From assembly GCF_004362145.1 (NCBI RefSeq), contig NZ_SNXC01000013.1:292397-356396 (forward strand): a stretch of 64,000 bases of DNA. The letters are read 5' to 3'. The notes under the pieces were generated by a model that had not been told where the DNA came from, did no database searches, and saw only the letters and a program-made list of their open reading frames with translations. The position numbers and the translations under genes are program-made. Below, piece by piece: positions 44,267 to 54,650 of this stretch (position 1 is the first letter of the stretch; each line of letters begins with the position of its first letter). Origin of the DNA: Marinomonas balearica (GTDB lineage Bacteria > Pseudomonadota > Gammaproteobacteria > Pseudomonadales > Marinomonadaceae).

Positions 44267-46123
44267 ATGAGATCTCTTCATTCGCGTATCATAACATTAA
44301 CTACATTCACTTTGTTGCTTGTTGGGTGCGGATCGATAGAAACTAATGATGACACGGTATCCAATACGGGTTCTACGTCTGAGATCCCTTTAATTATTGA
44401 CGAACAAGCCCCTACAGACCCTATTGAGTTTGCGCTGTGGCGTGCACGCAATGCCGATTCTCTCGAACAATCGATTCTTTTTTACTTTCACGCTGCAAAT
44501 GAAATGATGGCGGTTGAGGAGTGGCAACACGCTGCGTCTATCTTGAATGACAATGTAACGCCATTCTCAAGTTCAGTTCAGTTCCAAGGCTATTTATTGC
44601 TGGCTCAGGCAAATGCAGAATTGAAAAAACCGTTAGATGCTCTTTCTGCATTATCTCGGGCAAAGCGCCTGCCTGCCGCTCAGTCCCCTGCATCTGAAAA
44701 TCAGCTCGGTTTGCAACGAGCATCGGTTCTGGAAACGCTGGAAAATTGGCCAGCGACGTTAAAAGAGCGACTAAAGCTCTCATTTACTTTGCCGCCTGAT
44801 GGGCGTTCTGATAACCAATCTAAACTTTGGCTCGCTGCGCAAAACCTGACTGACGTGGAGCTGGAGTATTTACGTAACGATAACAATATCATTTTACGTG
44901 GCTGGCTTGACGTCAGCTCATTGCTTCGTAATCAATCATTAACCCTTGAGCAGCAGTTAGAAGCATTTGCGAAATGGCGAACGAGCCATCCTTCACATCC
45001 GGCTTCAATCAATCCGCCAATCGATTTTCAGCTCATTGCGTCGTTAGGCGATTTGGTTCCTACTTCTATTGCTTTGATGCTGCCTATGAGCAGCACACTT
45101 AAGCCCGCCTCAGACGCGATATTAGAAGGCTTTTTAAAAACCTACTATGCCAGCACAGGCATTCGTCCAAAAATTAAAGTCATCGACAGCGACCAATACG
45201 AGCACATCGAAGACGCTTACCTTGAGGCGACCAACACAAACCCTGATGTCGTTATCGGGCCTCTGAGAAAAAGTAATGTTGCTCGCTTACTGCAAACCGA
45301 TTTAACCGTGCCGACAATCGCGCTAAATCGTCTGGAGCAGAACCCTTCGAAAACCAATCTATTTTACTTTTCTCTCAACGTCGCGGATGACATTAGCGAG
45401 TTGATTAATGTAGCCAAACAAGCAGGTGCAGAAAAAGCCGCTATTCTTACCACTCAGGCGACGTGGGCATTGCGCCAAGGGGATGAGTTTAATACTGTTG
45501 CGGAAGAAGCTGCGGTGCCCGTTGCGATAAACTTAAGCTACGAAGACACACCTAAGGGCCGACAAAACGCCATTAAGAAAATACTTCTGGTTGATGAAAG
45601 CGAAAAGCGTCAAAGATCCATCGCGAAATGGATTGGCGAGCCGGTAGAGAGCATCTCTCGCGCTCGTCAGGATCTGGATTACATATTTTTTGTCGGTAAA
45701 ATCAGTGACGCAAAACAAATTCGACCTCTTGTCGATTTTTACTTTGCAGACCACATCCCTTTGCTTTCAACAAACTCTTTGAACGATACACCACCGTATA
45801 AGCTTGCTAAGAAAGAAGATATAGAGCGTATACTGTTTACAGAGATTCCAGAGCTATTGGTCGAAACGGACAACGCAGGTTCAACGGATTCAAATTTGAT
45901 TTTACGCCTGAAAGCGATGGGATCGGATTCCCTACTTCTCGCAAATCGCTACCCTGTTTTCGAACAGCTAGCCAATGCAAGATTATCCGCGAAAACAGGC
46001 ATTATTACGTTAGACGATCAGGGTGTTTTTCATCGTCGACCGAATATAGTCACCTACAGAAAAGGGAAAATCGTAGATGCTCAAACTGCTTTCGAGTTTC
46101 AAGGAGAAGAAACACAGCAATAA
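44267..46123 (+). CDS. lpoA: Penicillin-binding protein activator LpoA
   Basis: An outer-membrane lipoprotein that stimulates the peptidoglycan synthase PBP1A from the periplasm. The signal ends in LLLVGC with lipidated Cys21. An N-terminal TPR-like helical region (AASILNDNV, LLAQANAELKKPLDALSAL) is followed by a type-I periplasmic-binding-protein-like domain (SIALMLPMSSTLKPASDAILEGFLKTYY from about residue 268). The 618 residues fit the family. Its last 47 bases overlap the start of yraN. Confidence 0.95.
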   Translation: MRSLHSRIITLTTFTLLLVGCGSIETNDDTVSNTGSTSEIPLIIDEQAPTDPIEFALWRARNADSLEQSILFYFHAANEMMAVEEWQHAASILNDNVTPFSSSVQFQGYLLLAQANAELKKPLDALSALSRAKRLPAAQSPASENQLGLQRASVLETLENWPATLKERLKLSFTLPPDGRSDNQSKLWLAAQNLTDVELEYLRNDNNIILRGWLDVSSLLRNQSLTLEQQLEAFAKWRTSHPSHPASINPPIDFQLIASLGDLVPTSIALMLPMSSTLKPASDAILEGFLKTYYASTGIRPKIKVIDSDQYEHIEDAYLEATNTNPDVVIGPLRKSNVARLLQTDLTVPTIALNRLEQNPSKTNLFYFSLNVADDISELINVAKQAGAEKAAILTTQATWALRQGDEFNTVAEEAAVPVAINLSYEDTPKGRQNAIKKILLVDESEKRQRSIAKWIGEPVESISRARQDLDYIFFVGKISDAKQIRPLVDFYFADHIPLLSTNSLNDTPPYKLAKKEDIERILFTEIPELLVETDNAGSTDSNLILRLKAMGSDSLLLANRYPVFEQLANARLSAKTGIITLDDQGVFHRRPNIVTYRKGKIVDAQTAFEFQGEETQQ

Positions 46124-46469
46124 GCGCATAAAAAGCGGCGATCAGGCAGAACATTTCGCCGCTGTGTTTCTGGAACGTAGCGGCCTAAGAGTGATAGGTA
46201 GAAATTTTCACAGTCGTTATGGCGAAATCGACATCATTTGCATGGAAGGCGATGTTGTTGTTTTTGTAGAAGTTAAATTCAGAAAGAATCACAGTCGAGG
46301 TAAAGCTATTGAGAGCATTACTCCGTCAAAACTTAATAAGATACTGTTAACAGCGCAATTTTGGATAAAAAAGCACAAACATGAGCACAGTCCAATAAGG
46401 TTCGACGCTGTAACATTTGACCAAACAATAGACGAGAACAGTTTGAACTGGTTTAAGGCAATTATTTAG
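46077..46469 (+). CDS. yraN: YraN-family (UPF0102) nuclease-fold protein
   Basis: A 130-residue protein with the PD-(D/E)XK-like core GDQAEHFAAVFLERSG (21-36), GRNFHSRYGEIDIICMEGDVVVFVEVKFRK (about 40-69). The Glu-Asp and EVK residues are the putative metal site. Function is unsettled, possibly Holliday-junction-related. No start codon lies between the end of lpoA and the conserved region, so the ATG at 46077 inside lpoA is the only sensible start. Confidence 0.93.
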   Translation: MLKLLSSFKEKKHSNKRIKSGDQAEHFAAVFLERSGLRVIGRNFHSRYGEIDIICMEGDVVVFVEVKFRKNHSRGKAIESITPSKLNKILLTAQFWIKKHKHEHSPIRFDAVTFDQTIDENSLNWFKAII

Positions 46470-46473
46470 TAGT

Positions 46474-47067
46474 ATGGATCTTCAAGAAGCAATTTACACT
46501 CAATTCGCACAAAGCTTTGAAGCGCAACAACAAGCCCTTGAGAGCTTACCACCTTATATTGAACATGCTGCTAAAGTTCTTTTTGGCAGCATTGCGTCAG
46601 GCGGTAAGGTCATTTGTATTGGCAACGGCACAAGCGCTCATTTGTCGCAGTATTTTAGCACGCTCTTATCTGACCGTATGGATAGAGAGCGCCCTGGATT
46701 ACCCGCGTTTTCTTTAAACTCGGATGCGCCTACGATCTTATCAATCACTCATAACGACAGTTATCATGATGTCTTTTCCAAGCAAATCACCGCACTTGGA
46801 AACCCGGGTGATGTGCTGTTTGTGATTGCAAATAAAGGCAATACATCGCCTATTATTCAAGCAATTCAAGCAGCTCACGAGCGTAAAATCGCGATCATTG
46901 CATTAACCACACCGGATGCAAAAAACGTATCTTCATTAACCTCACGAGATGATACTGAGATCAAGATTAACCTCACTGGAACAGCGCGTGTTCAAGAGTG
47001 TCAAATAACGGTTATTCACACATTGGTTGATTTGCTAGAAAGACAATTATTCGGATACGAAGATTAA
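46474..47067 (+). CDS. diaA: SIS-domain protein DiaA (DnaA initiator-associating)
   Basis: A 197-residue SIS-domain protein related to GmhA. SGGKVICIGNGTSAHLSQYFSTLL (about residues 42-65) and VLFVIANKGNTSPIIQAI (about 113-130) are the sugar-isomerase phosphate-binding features; in DiaA the fold binds DnaA and promotes initiation. The order lpoA-yraN-diaA is the conserved enteric and marine arrangement, which decides for DiaA over phosphoheptose isomerase. The following yraP lipoprotein gene is not present here. Confidence 0.9.
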   Translation: MDLQEAIYTQFAQSFEAQQQALESLPPYIEHAAKVLFGSIASGGKVICIGNGTSAHLSQYFSTLLSDRMDRERPGLPAFSLNSDAPTILSITHNDSYHDVFSKQITALGNPGDVLFVIANKGNTSPIIQAIQAAHERKIAIIALTTPDAKNVSSLTSRDDTEIKINLTGTARVQECQITVIHTLVDLLERQLFGYED

Positions 47068-47139
47068 CGCGTCTAAGCGAGTACGCCTAAGCAATAGCAA
47101 AGCCAAAACTTAAAGCTGTACTTCGTTAGCGATGAATTT

Positions 47140-47175
47140 ATATGTGGTGTTCTACCCAATTTGAACACCACATAT
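47140..47175. terminator. 13-bp inverted repeat after diaA
   Basis: ATATGTGGTGTTC (47140-47152) pairs perfectly with GAACACCACATAT (47163-47175). It is 73 bases after the diaA stop and probably ends that transcript, though no U-tract follows. Confidence 0.55.
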
Positions 47176-47372
47176 CATTGTAAATAAAACCCCTAAAAGA
47201 ATGTATCTACGCCCTGAATCCTTGGACAAGTAGCTTGAATTAGAATGCTATCGCTCTCATTTCGACACTTGCGATTAGCCGTTCACGCGCCCTTTCTTCG
47301 GCTCGCGGTGAGAACTCAAGAATACCATCAACTCTGTGATTAAAACATTCTGTATTTTTTAATTAAATAATT
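47176..47372. other. Intergenic region, no gene seen
   Basis: About 200 bases between the diaA hairpin and the chemoreceptor terminator region. No supported gene or RNA. Confidence 0.4.
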
Positions 47373-47406
47373 GATGAGTTATAACTCGTTTTTATTATAA
47401 CTCATC
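47373..47406. repeat. 12-bp perfect inverted repeat beside the chemoreceptor terminator
   Basis: GATGAGTTATAA (47373-47384) and TTATAACTCATC (47395-47406) flank CTCGTTTTTA. It abuts the hairpin at 47412, making a tandem pair of stems. Confidence 0.6.
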
Positions 47407-47411
47407 AAAAA

Positions 47412-47455
47412 AAGCCGCCTAACCAACTCCGGTTTTATTCGATCATCAGCGGCTT
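47412..47455 (-). terminator. Terminator of the chemoreceptor gene
   Basis: On the minus strand AAGCCGC (47449-47455), overlapping the stop codon, pairs with GCGGCTT (47412-47418) and is followed by TTTTTG. The loop is long and contains a smaller stem. Confidence 0.65.
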
Positions 47456-49409
47456 ATACCCTAAAACCTTCGACAAGTTTCTTTAACTCCGAAGACATAT
47501 CTTTCATATCAACACTCGCGTCTACTGATTTTAATGCTCTATCTTCAGTATTTTGAGTCGCATCAACCAGCGCTGTAATATTTCGGTTTATATCTTCACA
47601 TACCGCTGATTGCTGATTAACAGACACAGCCACCTGACTGTTCATATCATTAATCAAGCTCACTTTTTCGCGGATGACATCCAATGAGTTCTTAGTCTCT
47701 CCACTGATCTCAACCGTTTTCTCAGCTTCTAGCGCACTGTCGTTGATACCAACAACCACTCGATTCGTACTCGTCCGAAGCCCGTCAATCATGGTTTTTA
47801 TTTCATCGGTCGATTCTTGCGTTCTTTGCGCGAGACTACGCACTTCATCAGCAACAACCGCGAACCCTCTACCTTGCTCACCTGCTCTTGCTGCTTCAAT
47901 CGCTGCATTTAGAGCCAATAAGTTCGTTTGCTCAGAAATCCCACCGATCACATCAACGACAGCACCAATCGTCTCACTGCTTTTCTCTAGGACTTGAATA
48001 TCCTCTTTAGTGCCTTTGACGATATCGGAGAGGCGCTCAATCGCAACAACCATTCTCGCTACATACTCCAACCCTTCAACCGTTGACTGATTTGCATCTC
48101 GTGTCGATTCTGCGGAATTTTCTGAAAGTTTCACAACTTCATTAATACTATATGTCATTTCATTTAAAGCGGTGGCAATTTGAGCACTAGTGTCTTTTTG
48201 AATAACAGCATCGCCTCGAGTATTATTTGCAATATCCGCAGTATATGTTGACTGACTATCTAGTTTGTTTCCTATCTCTACAACACCATGAATCGTTTCT
48301 TTTAAATTCTTTGACATTACCGAGATTGAACTGTAAATCCCCGTTGCATTACTTGCGTCTAAGTTTTGAGTAAAATCGCCGTTAGCGATATTATTGGCAA
48401 TAATATTTATCTCTTCAGGTTCACCGCCAATTGGCTTTCGAATAACCCCTGGCAATACAAAACTAAGAATACCGCCCAAAATCACAGCCAAAGCAGATAC
48501 GACAATAACAGTATTTAATATTGCATCAGTTGTTTGCGTTAGTTGTGGCCCTATTTCATCTTGATGCGACTTTACAGACAGTTTCATTGATTCCAAATTA
48601 TCTGCAATCTTAGCACCGATGACATTGAGTTCGCTGTCTATAATGCGGTTGCGGCGAGTGATGGTGTCATTAATCTCTTCCAAACTGACCAAATATTTAG
48701 TAAGAAGTGCTTCTACCTGTGAAATATCATCAGAAAATTCCGGATAAGATCCAGTTAAATGGCTTAAGCCAGGCTTTAATTTATCGGACAGATTTAACCT
48801 AGCCAGCTCAATATCAGAGGTCTGATTACTTACTAAATATTTAATGACAGACAGTCGTCCCGCATACAAATAATCCTCTAACTCTATGGCAATCAGGAGT
48901 TTTTTAGGATCACCTTCTTCTCGAACTTTACCTAGGAATTTACCAAACTCAGCAGTAAGAGAAGCACCGACAACATTGAGTTTTTGGTTCACGATTTCAT
49001 TTCTGCTCTTTATAAGTCTACGAACTTCTCCGAAAGCGTCATCATATTGCGTTAGCAAGGTCTTACTTTCTGTCGTTAGCTGCACCCTTCTTTCATCAAC
49101 TACAATTTCGGCCGCATCGTCAAAGAAACGGTTTAGATTATCCATCCGTTTATTGTATTGGTTAACAATCTGTGGATCTTGATCTGAGAAGTATTTAATA
49201 ACAGAAATTCTGGCATATAAAAGGTTCGCTTGCATCCGACCCGCGAGGTTAGTTTCAATAGCAAGACTCCGATAGCTATTAAAACCTTTGTCCGTTTGAT
49301 AAAGCCCGTATACACCGAAAAAACTCACACACATAGTCAGTATAAGCAAGAATAAAAACGAAACTCTCAGTTGCTTATTTAGCGTTAAATTACTCAAAAA
49401 ACTAAACAC
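47454..49409 (-). CDS. Methyl-accepting chemotaxis protein
   Basis: A 651-residue transmembrane chemoreceptor. An N-terminal helix ([20 protein letters not shown]) and a second ([21 protein letters not shown], about residues 300-320) bracket a large helical periplasmic domain of about 265 residues, longer than the usual 150-residue four-helix bundle, and perhaps a helical-bimodular type. A HAMP region follows, then the signalling tip [33 protein letters not shown]. No C-terminal CheR pentapeptide is present. No che genes are adjacent, so it works with a kinase encoded elsewhere. Confidence 0.95.
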   Translation of the reverse strand: MFSFLSNLTLNKQLRVSFLFLLILTMCVSFFGVYGLYQTDKGFNSYRSLAIETNLAGRMQANLLYARISVIKYFSDQDPQIVNQYNKRMDNLNRFFDDAAEIVVDERRVQLTTESKTLLTQYDDAFGEVRRLIKSRNEIVNQKLNVVGASLTAEFGKFLGKVREEGDPKKLLIAIELEDYLYAGRLSVIKYLVSNQTSDIELARLNLSDKLKPGLSHLTGSYPEFSDDISQVEALLTKYLVSLEEINDTITRRNRIIDSELNVIGAKIADNLESMKLSVKSHQDEIGPQLTQTTDAILNTVIVVSALAVILGGILSFVLPGVIRKPIGGEPEEINIIANNIANGDFTQNLDASNATGIYSSISVMSKNLKETIHGVVEIGNKLDSQSTYTADIANNTRGDAVIQKDTSAQIATALNEMTYSINEVVKLSENSAESTRDANQSTVEGLEYVARMVVAIERLSDIVKGTKEDIQVLEKSSETIGAVVDVIGGISEQTNLLALNAAIEAARAGEQGRGFAVVADEVRSLAQRTQESTDEIKTMIDGLRTSTNRVVVGINDSALEAEKTVEISGETKNSLDVIREKVSLINDMNSQVAVSVNQQSAVCEDINRNITALVDATQNTEDRALKSVDASVDMKDMSSELKKLVEGFRV

Positions 49410-49899
49410 AATGAACCACCCTCAACATTATCATCCCCCTATAAATACAGAATACGAAAAGATATACCCACAAAGAATACATATACACCACAAGATTTAT
49501 ATCTTAAGTTTCAAAAAAATACATTATTAATATTAATTTTGCATATACGTTCAGTTTTTTATTTTAATACACCATCTTAAAAAATAGAAGCAAACCCTTT
49601 CTTTTAATAAACACATTACCGAAAGTAATTTTACATAAATTAGGCTCAGCTAATATTAATTAGGCGACAACAATCCATTATGTGAACCAAAAGCGTAGTC
49701 GTGATTAGGCATAAAAAAATGCAAAAGAAACAGAAACACTCAAAAATTTGGGTAGGAAAAATTTAGCAGTAGTGCAGGCGCTCAGAAGCCCAAGAAACTG
49801 AGTTTTAACAGTGAGAAGAATTTAATAGGTAATAAAATCACAGGGGAATGCTACTTAAATTTACATTTCCCAATACTTGAGACTAAAAGAGTGTAGCGT
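49410..49899. other. AT-rich intergenic region, no gene seen
   Basis: About 490 very AT-rich bases upstream of the chemoreceptor and downstream of yafJ. It must hold the chemoreceptor promoter. I found no RNA motif or coding frame that I can support. Confidence 0.5.
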
Positions 49900-50688
49900 T
49901 TAGCGGTATACCGTTGAGCACCTAAACATCACCTCCCCCGCATTGAAGACACACAATTCACCTTCTTCCATTTGGTTCCACTGCTCGTCTTCTGTAAGGG
50001 GTTGCGTCGCGATGACGGTCACCACGTCTTTGTCTGTGGTTACTTCTTTAAAATCGACACTTACGTCTTCATCGAACAAAGTTGCGGGCTTAAATGGCGC
50101 TCGACGAGTTATCCAATGCAGCTTTGTCGTACAATAACAGAATAACGATTCGCCATCAGAGAGCATCATATTAAATACTCCCTTATTTTTTAGCTGGCTG
50201 GTTAGCTCATACAGCGTATTTGATAGCGCTTCTTGATTTGGCTTATCGTCTCCATAGCGCACCTTTAATTGCCCCAATATCCAGCAAAATGCACGCTCGG
50301 AATCTGTAGAACCAATCGGGTGATACTCATTAACCGGCAAAGCTTCAGAGTTTTCCAATTGCCCATTATGTGCGTATACCCACGTTTCACCCCATATCAT
50401 TCGACTAAAAGGGTGAGTATTAGGGAGACACACATTTCCCACATTCGCTTGTCGAATATGGCTAATGACTATGTCGCATTTGAGCGACGTTTTACTCATT
50501 ACTTCCGCCATATCCGAATCGGCGCTCGGGCGAGGATCATGAATAGCCCAAACTTGGCGATCACGATACATTGCCATCCCCCAGCCATCTTTGTGAGGCC
50601 CTGTACGCCCACCTCTTGCTCTTAGCCCTGAAAAACTGAAGCAAATATCCGTTGGTACATTGGCACTCATGCCTAACAACTCACACAT
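49900..50688 (-). CDS. yafJ: Class II glutamine amidotransferase (YafJ-like)
   Basis: A 262-residue Ntn-type amidotransferase beginning MCELLGMS, so Cys2 becomes the N-terminal nucleophile after Met removal. LRARGGRTGPHKDGWGMAMY, ISHIRQANVGN and HPFSRMIWGETWVYAHNGQLEN are the family's substrate-channel motifs. There is no synthase domain, so it may act as a glutaminase or with a separate partner. The start overlaps the vWA gene by 8 bases, so the two are one transcript. Confidence 0.92.
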   Translation of the reverse strand: MCELLGMSANVPTDICFSFSGLRARGGRTGPHKDGWGMAMYRDRQVWAIHDPRPSADSDMAEVMSKTSLKCDIVISHIRQANVGNVCLPNTHPFSRMIWGETWVYAHNGQLENSEALPVNEYHPIGSTDSERAFCWILGQLKVRYGDDKPNQEALSNTLYELTSQLKNKGVFNMMLSDGESLFCYCTTKLHWITRRAPFKPATLFDEDVSVDFKEVTTDKDVVTVIATQPLTEDEQWNQMEEGELCVFNAGEVMFRCSTVYR

Positions 50689-52597
50689 CTTCTTGTTCTA
50701 ACTCTTCTGAATCATCTTTATTTCGTTTAATTCGTCGGTAGGCGAAATAACCACCACCGATCAATGACAAGCCGAGCAAATTTAAGCCACCGTAAAGCAG
50801 CCAATCTCCCATGCCCAACGTTGCAACTTCTTTAATCTCGGTAACAGGTTCGTCTTCTGTCTCTTGCGCTGGAGGCGTTTCATCAGGCTTTTCTTCAGCA
50901 CTCTCTTCAACAACGGCTTCTGGCGCTGTTTCGATGTCTTCGTCTGCAACAACCGTCACCTGTGGTGCCACAACGACAGGCATCAGCGCCCTGTTTGTCG
51001 TCGCAAGTGCAGTCAACGCCTCTGTAGACAGCGCCTCATCACCGCGTAAAAGCCGAACCTCACCAGCAGCCTTGCGCTCAACTGTCCAAGGCTCCGATTC
51101 GTATTCGAATCGTATACCTGCTTGCGTGATGCCAATCAACTTACCTTTTACCTTCATCTGACTACCTGGCTCTATTGGAAACACTTTTTCCCAATAGCCT
51201 TGACCAACAAAAGGCATCTCCTGAGTCTCTGTAGTACCGTCTTTATACGTTATATCCAACTTAACATTGCTTCGTAGCGTGTTTAGTCGCAAATTTGTGG
51301 GTGTTGCACTGAACGCTACAAAGTTTTCACTTCTATTTGCAGAGTCAAATTTGATAGCAGGAAAAACCGAAAAGTACTGAGTCAATTTGCGCGTAAATGT
51401 TTGACCATCCACCGTACTAGAAAGCGCATAATTCCCTTCTGTGCTGAGCTTTTCGACTTTATGCTTAAATTGGCTGGCAGATTGCTTCATTTTACGCTGC
51501 TCAACGATTTGACGACTGTCACCCGTTATCAGCGCAAGCTCCTGTGTCACATCCATAAGACCCAACACTTTTGGGTCTTTAATTAGATCGTTACTCTCGA
51601 ATAAGCCTACGGTTGAAAAAACCGGCTCATTCACAAACACCACTGGCGATATTTTGGTGGCTTGAGCATTTAGCGAGGTGATAACACGAATCGAGCTTCG
51701 TTGAATATCAACGTTTTTTACTTGCCATGTTCCGCTCTCAGGCTCCAATATTGTCACAAGGGTGTAATAAGGTGTATGCGAAACCGTAACTGAACCACTA
51801 GACCTTAAGGGGACATTCATCCCATTGGGTTTTATGAGTTCAGGGTTTGTATTTGAATCTTCATGAAATACCAGCAAAGTGACTTCGTCGATTGAGGGAT
51901 CAATAAAGAACGAATTCCCTTCAAAGGGCACTTCTTCTGCTGGCGTTGTTTGAGCAAAAATACGATCAAATGTATCCAGCAATTCTTCAGGTGAAGCCAC
52001 TTCGGTGTGTGAAGCGTTGGTTTTCACTGAGAGTTGCTTAAGCATTTCCTCATCAGTGTAGCCCGTCATAGAAACGGTATGTAAATGAATACCTCGCTTC
52101 TCCAGCGCTTCGGTCAATGTCGTCATGATACGACGGCGGGAGGCTTCGTTAATGTCTTTATCCAAATCTACGTCAACCATGCCATCCGTCACTAAGATCC
52201 AATGGCGGTTAATGTCTTTGGATAAAAAGTGCCCGTCAGGCGTTTTAAGAAGCAGTTCTAGGATGGATTCAAGGTCGGTTTTTAGATCTTGCGTCACATA
52301 ATTATCGACGTAATTCGCAAGTTTTGCTTTCGTTTCTTTGTTGATAGGCGCTTCAGGAAGAAGCACCCTCGGCGTTTCTCCAAATAACCATACACCTAAC
52401 GTTGCATGCTCTTCTGGGGCAAGATTTGATATGAGTTTGAGCGCCTCTGATGTCAGCTTATCCGGATCACTGATCACCATACTGCCGGAGGCATCAACAA
52501 TAATACGAAATTGCGTGTCTGCAAACGCTTTGGGAAACACTACAGAACATACAACAATTAATGCTCCATATAACAAAGATTGCATTCTAAGAATCAC
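50681..52597 (-). CDS. Exported von Willebrand A-domain protein with C-terminal membrane anchor
   Basis: A 638-residue protein with a signal peptide (LYGALIVVCSVVFPKAFA), an immediate vWA domain with an intact MIDAS motif DASGS (35-39), beta-rich middle domains, an acidic proline-rich linker (EESAEEKPDETPPAQETEDEP, about residues 560-585) and a final membrane helix (WLLYGGLNLLGLSLIGGGYFAY). It is therefore displayed in the periplasm. It may belong to the TIGR03503 family known from marine gammaproteobacteria, but this is from memory. Function is unknown. It is translated just before the overlapping yafJ. Confidence 0.85.
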   Translation of the reverse strand: MILRMQSLLYGALIVVCSVVFPKAFADTQFRIIVDASGSMVISDPDKLTSEALKLISNLAPEEHATLGVWLFGETPRVLLPEAPINKETKAKLANYVDNYVTQDLKTDLESILELLLKTPDGHFLSKDINRHWILVTDGMVDVDLDKDINEASRRRIMTTLTEALEKRGIHLHTVSMTGYTDEEMLKQLSVKTNASHTEVASPEELLDTFDRIFAQTTPAEEVPFEGNSFFIDPSIDEVTLLVFHEDSNTNPELIKPNGMNVPLRSSGSVTVSHTPYYTLVTILEPESGTWQVKNVDIQRSSIRVITSLNAQATKISPVVFVNEPVFSTVGLFESNDLIKDPKVLGLMDVTQELALITGDSRQIVEQRKMKQSASQFKHKVEKLSTEGNYALSSTVDGQTFTRKLTQYFSVFPAIKFDSANRSENFVAFSATPTNLRLNTLRSNVKLDITYKDGTTETQEMPFVGQGYWEKVFPIEPGSQMKVKGKLIGITQAGIRFEYESEPWTVERKAAGEVRLLRGDEALSTEALTALATTNRALMPVVVAPQVTVVADEDIETAPEAVVEESAEEKPDETPPAQETEDEPVTEIKEVATLGMGDWLLYGGLNLLGLSLIGGGYFAYRRIKRNKDDSEELEQEDV

Positions 52598-52613
52598 ACT
52601 CTACTCCTTGCTT

Positions 52614-52648
52614 AAGAGGTTTTCTTTCACTCGGGATGAAAACCTCTT
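52614..52648. repeat. 11-bp inverted repeat between ycgN and the vWA gene
   Basis: AAGAGGTTTTC (52614-52624) and GAAAACCTCTT (52638-52648) form a perfect stem in the leader of the vWA gene and 63 bases past the ycgN stop. It may be a weak terminator or attenuator. Confidence 0.5.
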
Positions 52649-52710
52649 CCCATTGGGCTTATCGCTTATTGTAGAAGGACTACACAGATTTCTCCGTCAA
52701 ACCAGTAAAT

Positions 52711-53193
52711 TTAACCAAACGGGTCATAAGATTCAGGCATGCCGTGAACCCATCGGATAATATGAGTATCCCAGTCTTCTTCATTCACTTTTAACTCATT
52801 TACGGCGTAATGCTTAACACTTAGGCCTTGGCGCTGCATTTCTTTATCATTTCCTACGATCAAAGGATGCCAATTCGGCAAATCGCCTGTTTCTGATAGA
52901 ACACGATAACTACAGGTGTCAGGCAACCAATGAAATTCAGGAATATCGTCAACTTTCAGTGTTAAACATGACTCAACATGCTGTTCGCGTGTTTCATATA
53001 CCTTGCACTGACATTTACCTAAATCAAGCTGATGGCAGGCCAAATCCGTGTAGTATACTTCGTTAGTTTCGTCGTCTTGCAGCTTTTGGAGACAACACTT
53101 CCCACAACCATCGCAAATCGATTCCCACTGCTCACGGGACATCTCTTTAAGAGTATGCGTCTTCCAAAAGGGCTCATAACGCTTAGCGATCAT
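52711..53193 (-). CDS. ycgN: YcgN-family cysteine-cluster protein
   Basis: A 160-residue UPF0260/YcgN protein with the cysteine cluster CDGCGKCCLQKL (27-38), then CHQLDLGKCQC, VESCLTL and LPDTCSYR. The cysteines are expected to bind zinc or an iron-sulfur centre. Function unknown. It shares one base with the stop/start junction of ycgL (TAATG overlap), so the pair is coupled. Confidence 0.93.
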   Translation of the reverse strand: MIAKRYEPFWKTHTLKEMSREQWESICDGCGKCCLQKLQDDETNEVYYTDLACHQLDLGKCQCKVYETREQHVESCLTLKVDDIPEFHWLPDTCSYRVLSETGDLPNWHPLIVGNDKEMQRQGLSVKHYAVNELKVNEEDWDTHIIRWVHGMPESYDPFG

Positions 53194-53483
53194 TAATAAG
53201 CCGCCTGCGTTGGCGTTTTATATAGATCAAGCAAATATTCATCACGAACAGGAGGCAATTGAAGGTAAAAACCTTGCTCCTGAATCGCTTTCATTACAGC
53301 ACCTGCATCAGCCCGCGCTAGTTTTTGATCTTCGGTTATTAGCATTGTCATCGCACTAATGCCTTTACCAAAACGCTCCATTAACGCTTCTGGAACATTC
53401 GTCAAACCTTTTGACTTTTCAACGTATAGGTACATTTCATCCTTTTTCGAGGAACGAAATATTTCAATAATCATTCTGCTCAT
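53193..53483 (-). CDS. ycgL: YcgL-domain protein
   Basis: A 96-residue UPF0745/YcgL protein: [35 protein letters not shown] at the N-terminus and a C-terminal [17 protein letters not shown]. The fold is known in E. coli but the role is not. It lies 14 bases after rnd and directly before ycgN. Confidence 0.93.
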   Translation of the reverse strand: MSRMIIEIFRSSKKDEMYLYVEKSKGLTNVPEALMERFGKGISAMTMLITEDQKLARADAGAVMKAIQEQGFYLQLPPVRDEYLLDLYKTPTQAAY

Positions 53484-53497
53484 ATTTGGCTCATTAC

Positions 53498-54649
53498 TTA
53501 ATTAGAGGGTTGTTCGCCAAAGTTTGACAGTATTGGCTCTACAATTTTATCTTTTCGCCATCCCAGCATCGCAGGATTAGACCAATCCAGCTCTCCACCT
53601 TCGTATAAATAACGAACGATCGGGTCCAAAAGTTTGCGCTTCATAACAGCTTCTGGTGCGACACCCAACTCTTCAGATCGCTGCTTAATGTAGCTTTTTA
53701 TCGATTTAGAAAGCTCGCCCGCTTGAGACGGTAACGGCGTAGGCAGCATCAATTGATACTCATCTCCTGAGAGAGACTGTACAACTTTTACCTTTTCTAA
53801 AATTGTATCTCCATAAAGTCGATGCTGTTTTCCTGTTAGGTCTTCGATTTTAGCGATCGCTTTATGGTGATCGGGCATAAATTTCGCGATGGCCCATAGG
53901 CTTCGATCTTTCAGAACCTGCCCTTTAGGCACATTCTCCAATTTAGCCTGCTCTTCACGCCAAATAAACAGCAAACGAAGTAAGGTCAAACTCTTTGGGC
54001 TCAATCGCCAAGCCGCCTTAACGTTGCTCCAATTGGCCTCTGGGTCGCCATTTTGCTTATATTGCCATTTTAGCGTGTCACAATCTTCCAGCGCCCACTC
54101 TAGCATTGCTTTTTTCTGCAACATTTCAATTTGCTGCGGATACACTTTTGCGAGATAAATCACATCCAGTGCTGCATAGCGCTTTTGAGCTTCTGTTAAC
54201 GGACGCACAGTCCAATCCGATCGTGTTTCGTCTTTCGCCACTTCAATATTTAAATAAGATTGAATTAGCTTCACATAACTGACCGACCACTGGCCATTCG
54301 CATAAGCCTCACCAATCTGCGTATCGTAAAACGGTGTCGGCAAAACCCCTAGAAGTCGGTCGAATACGTCAAGATCTTCGGAACACGCGTGAAATACTTT
54401 TATTACACTTAGATCCACCATTAAGCTTTTTAACGGTGCCCATTCGGTAATAGTTTGCGGATCAATTAATACGGCTTTTTCGCCTTCACTAATTTGAATC
54501 AATCCGGTGATAGGATAGTAAGTGGTACGGCGTAAAAACTCCGTATCTACCGCGATCACATCTAACGTAGACCAGTACTTACACCAAGAAGCCAACTCAG
54601 CGTCGGTCTCCACCCAAACAATGTCATAACTCTGATCTACTGTTGTCAT
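53498..54649 (-). CDS. rnd: Ribonuclease D
   Basis: A 3'-5' exoribonuclease in tRNA maturation. The DEDD motifs run [12 protein letters not shown] (Asp35, Glu37), [17 protein letters not shown] (about 94-110) and [15 protein letters not shown] (about 168-182). An HRDC domain follows ([26 protein letters not shown], about 223-248). The 383 residues match the family. Only one base separates it from the recR stop. Confidence 0.95.
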   Translation of the reverse strand: MTTVDQSYDIVWVETDAELASWCKYWSTLDVIAVDTEFLRRTTYYPITGLIQISEGEKAVLIDPQTITEWAPLKSLMVDLSVIKVFHACSEDLDVFDRLLGVLPTPFYDTQIGEAYANGQWSVSYVKLIQSYLNIEVAKDETRSDWTVRPLTEAQKRYAALDVIYLAKVYPQQIEMLQKKAMLEWALEDCDTLKWQYKQNGDPEANWSNVKAAWRLSPKSLTLLRLLFIWREEQAKLENVPKGQVLKDRSLWAIAKFMPDHHKAIAKIEDLTGKQHRLYGDTILEKVKVVQSLSGDEYQLMLPTPLPSQAGELSKSIKSYIKQRSEELGVAPEAVMKRKLLDPIVRYLYEGGELDWSNPAMLGWRKDKIVEPILSNFGEQPSN

Positions 54650-54650
54650 A

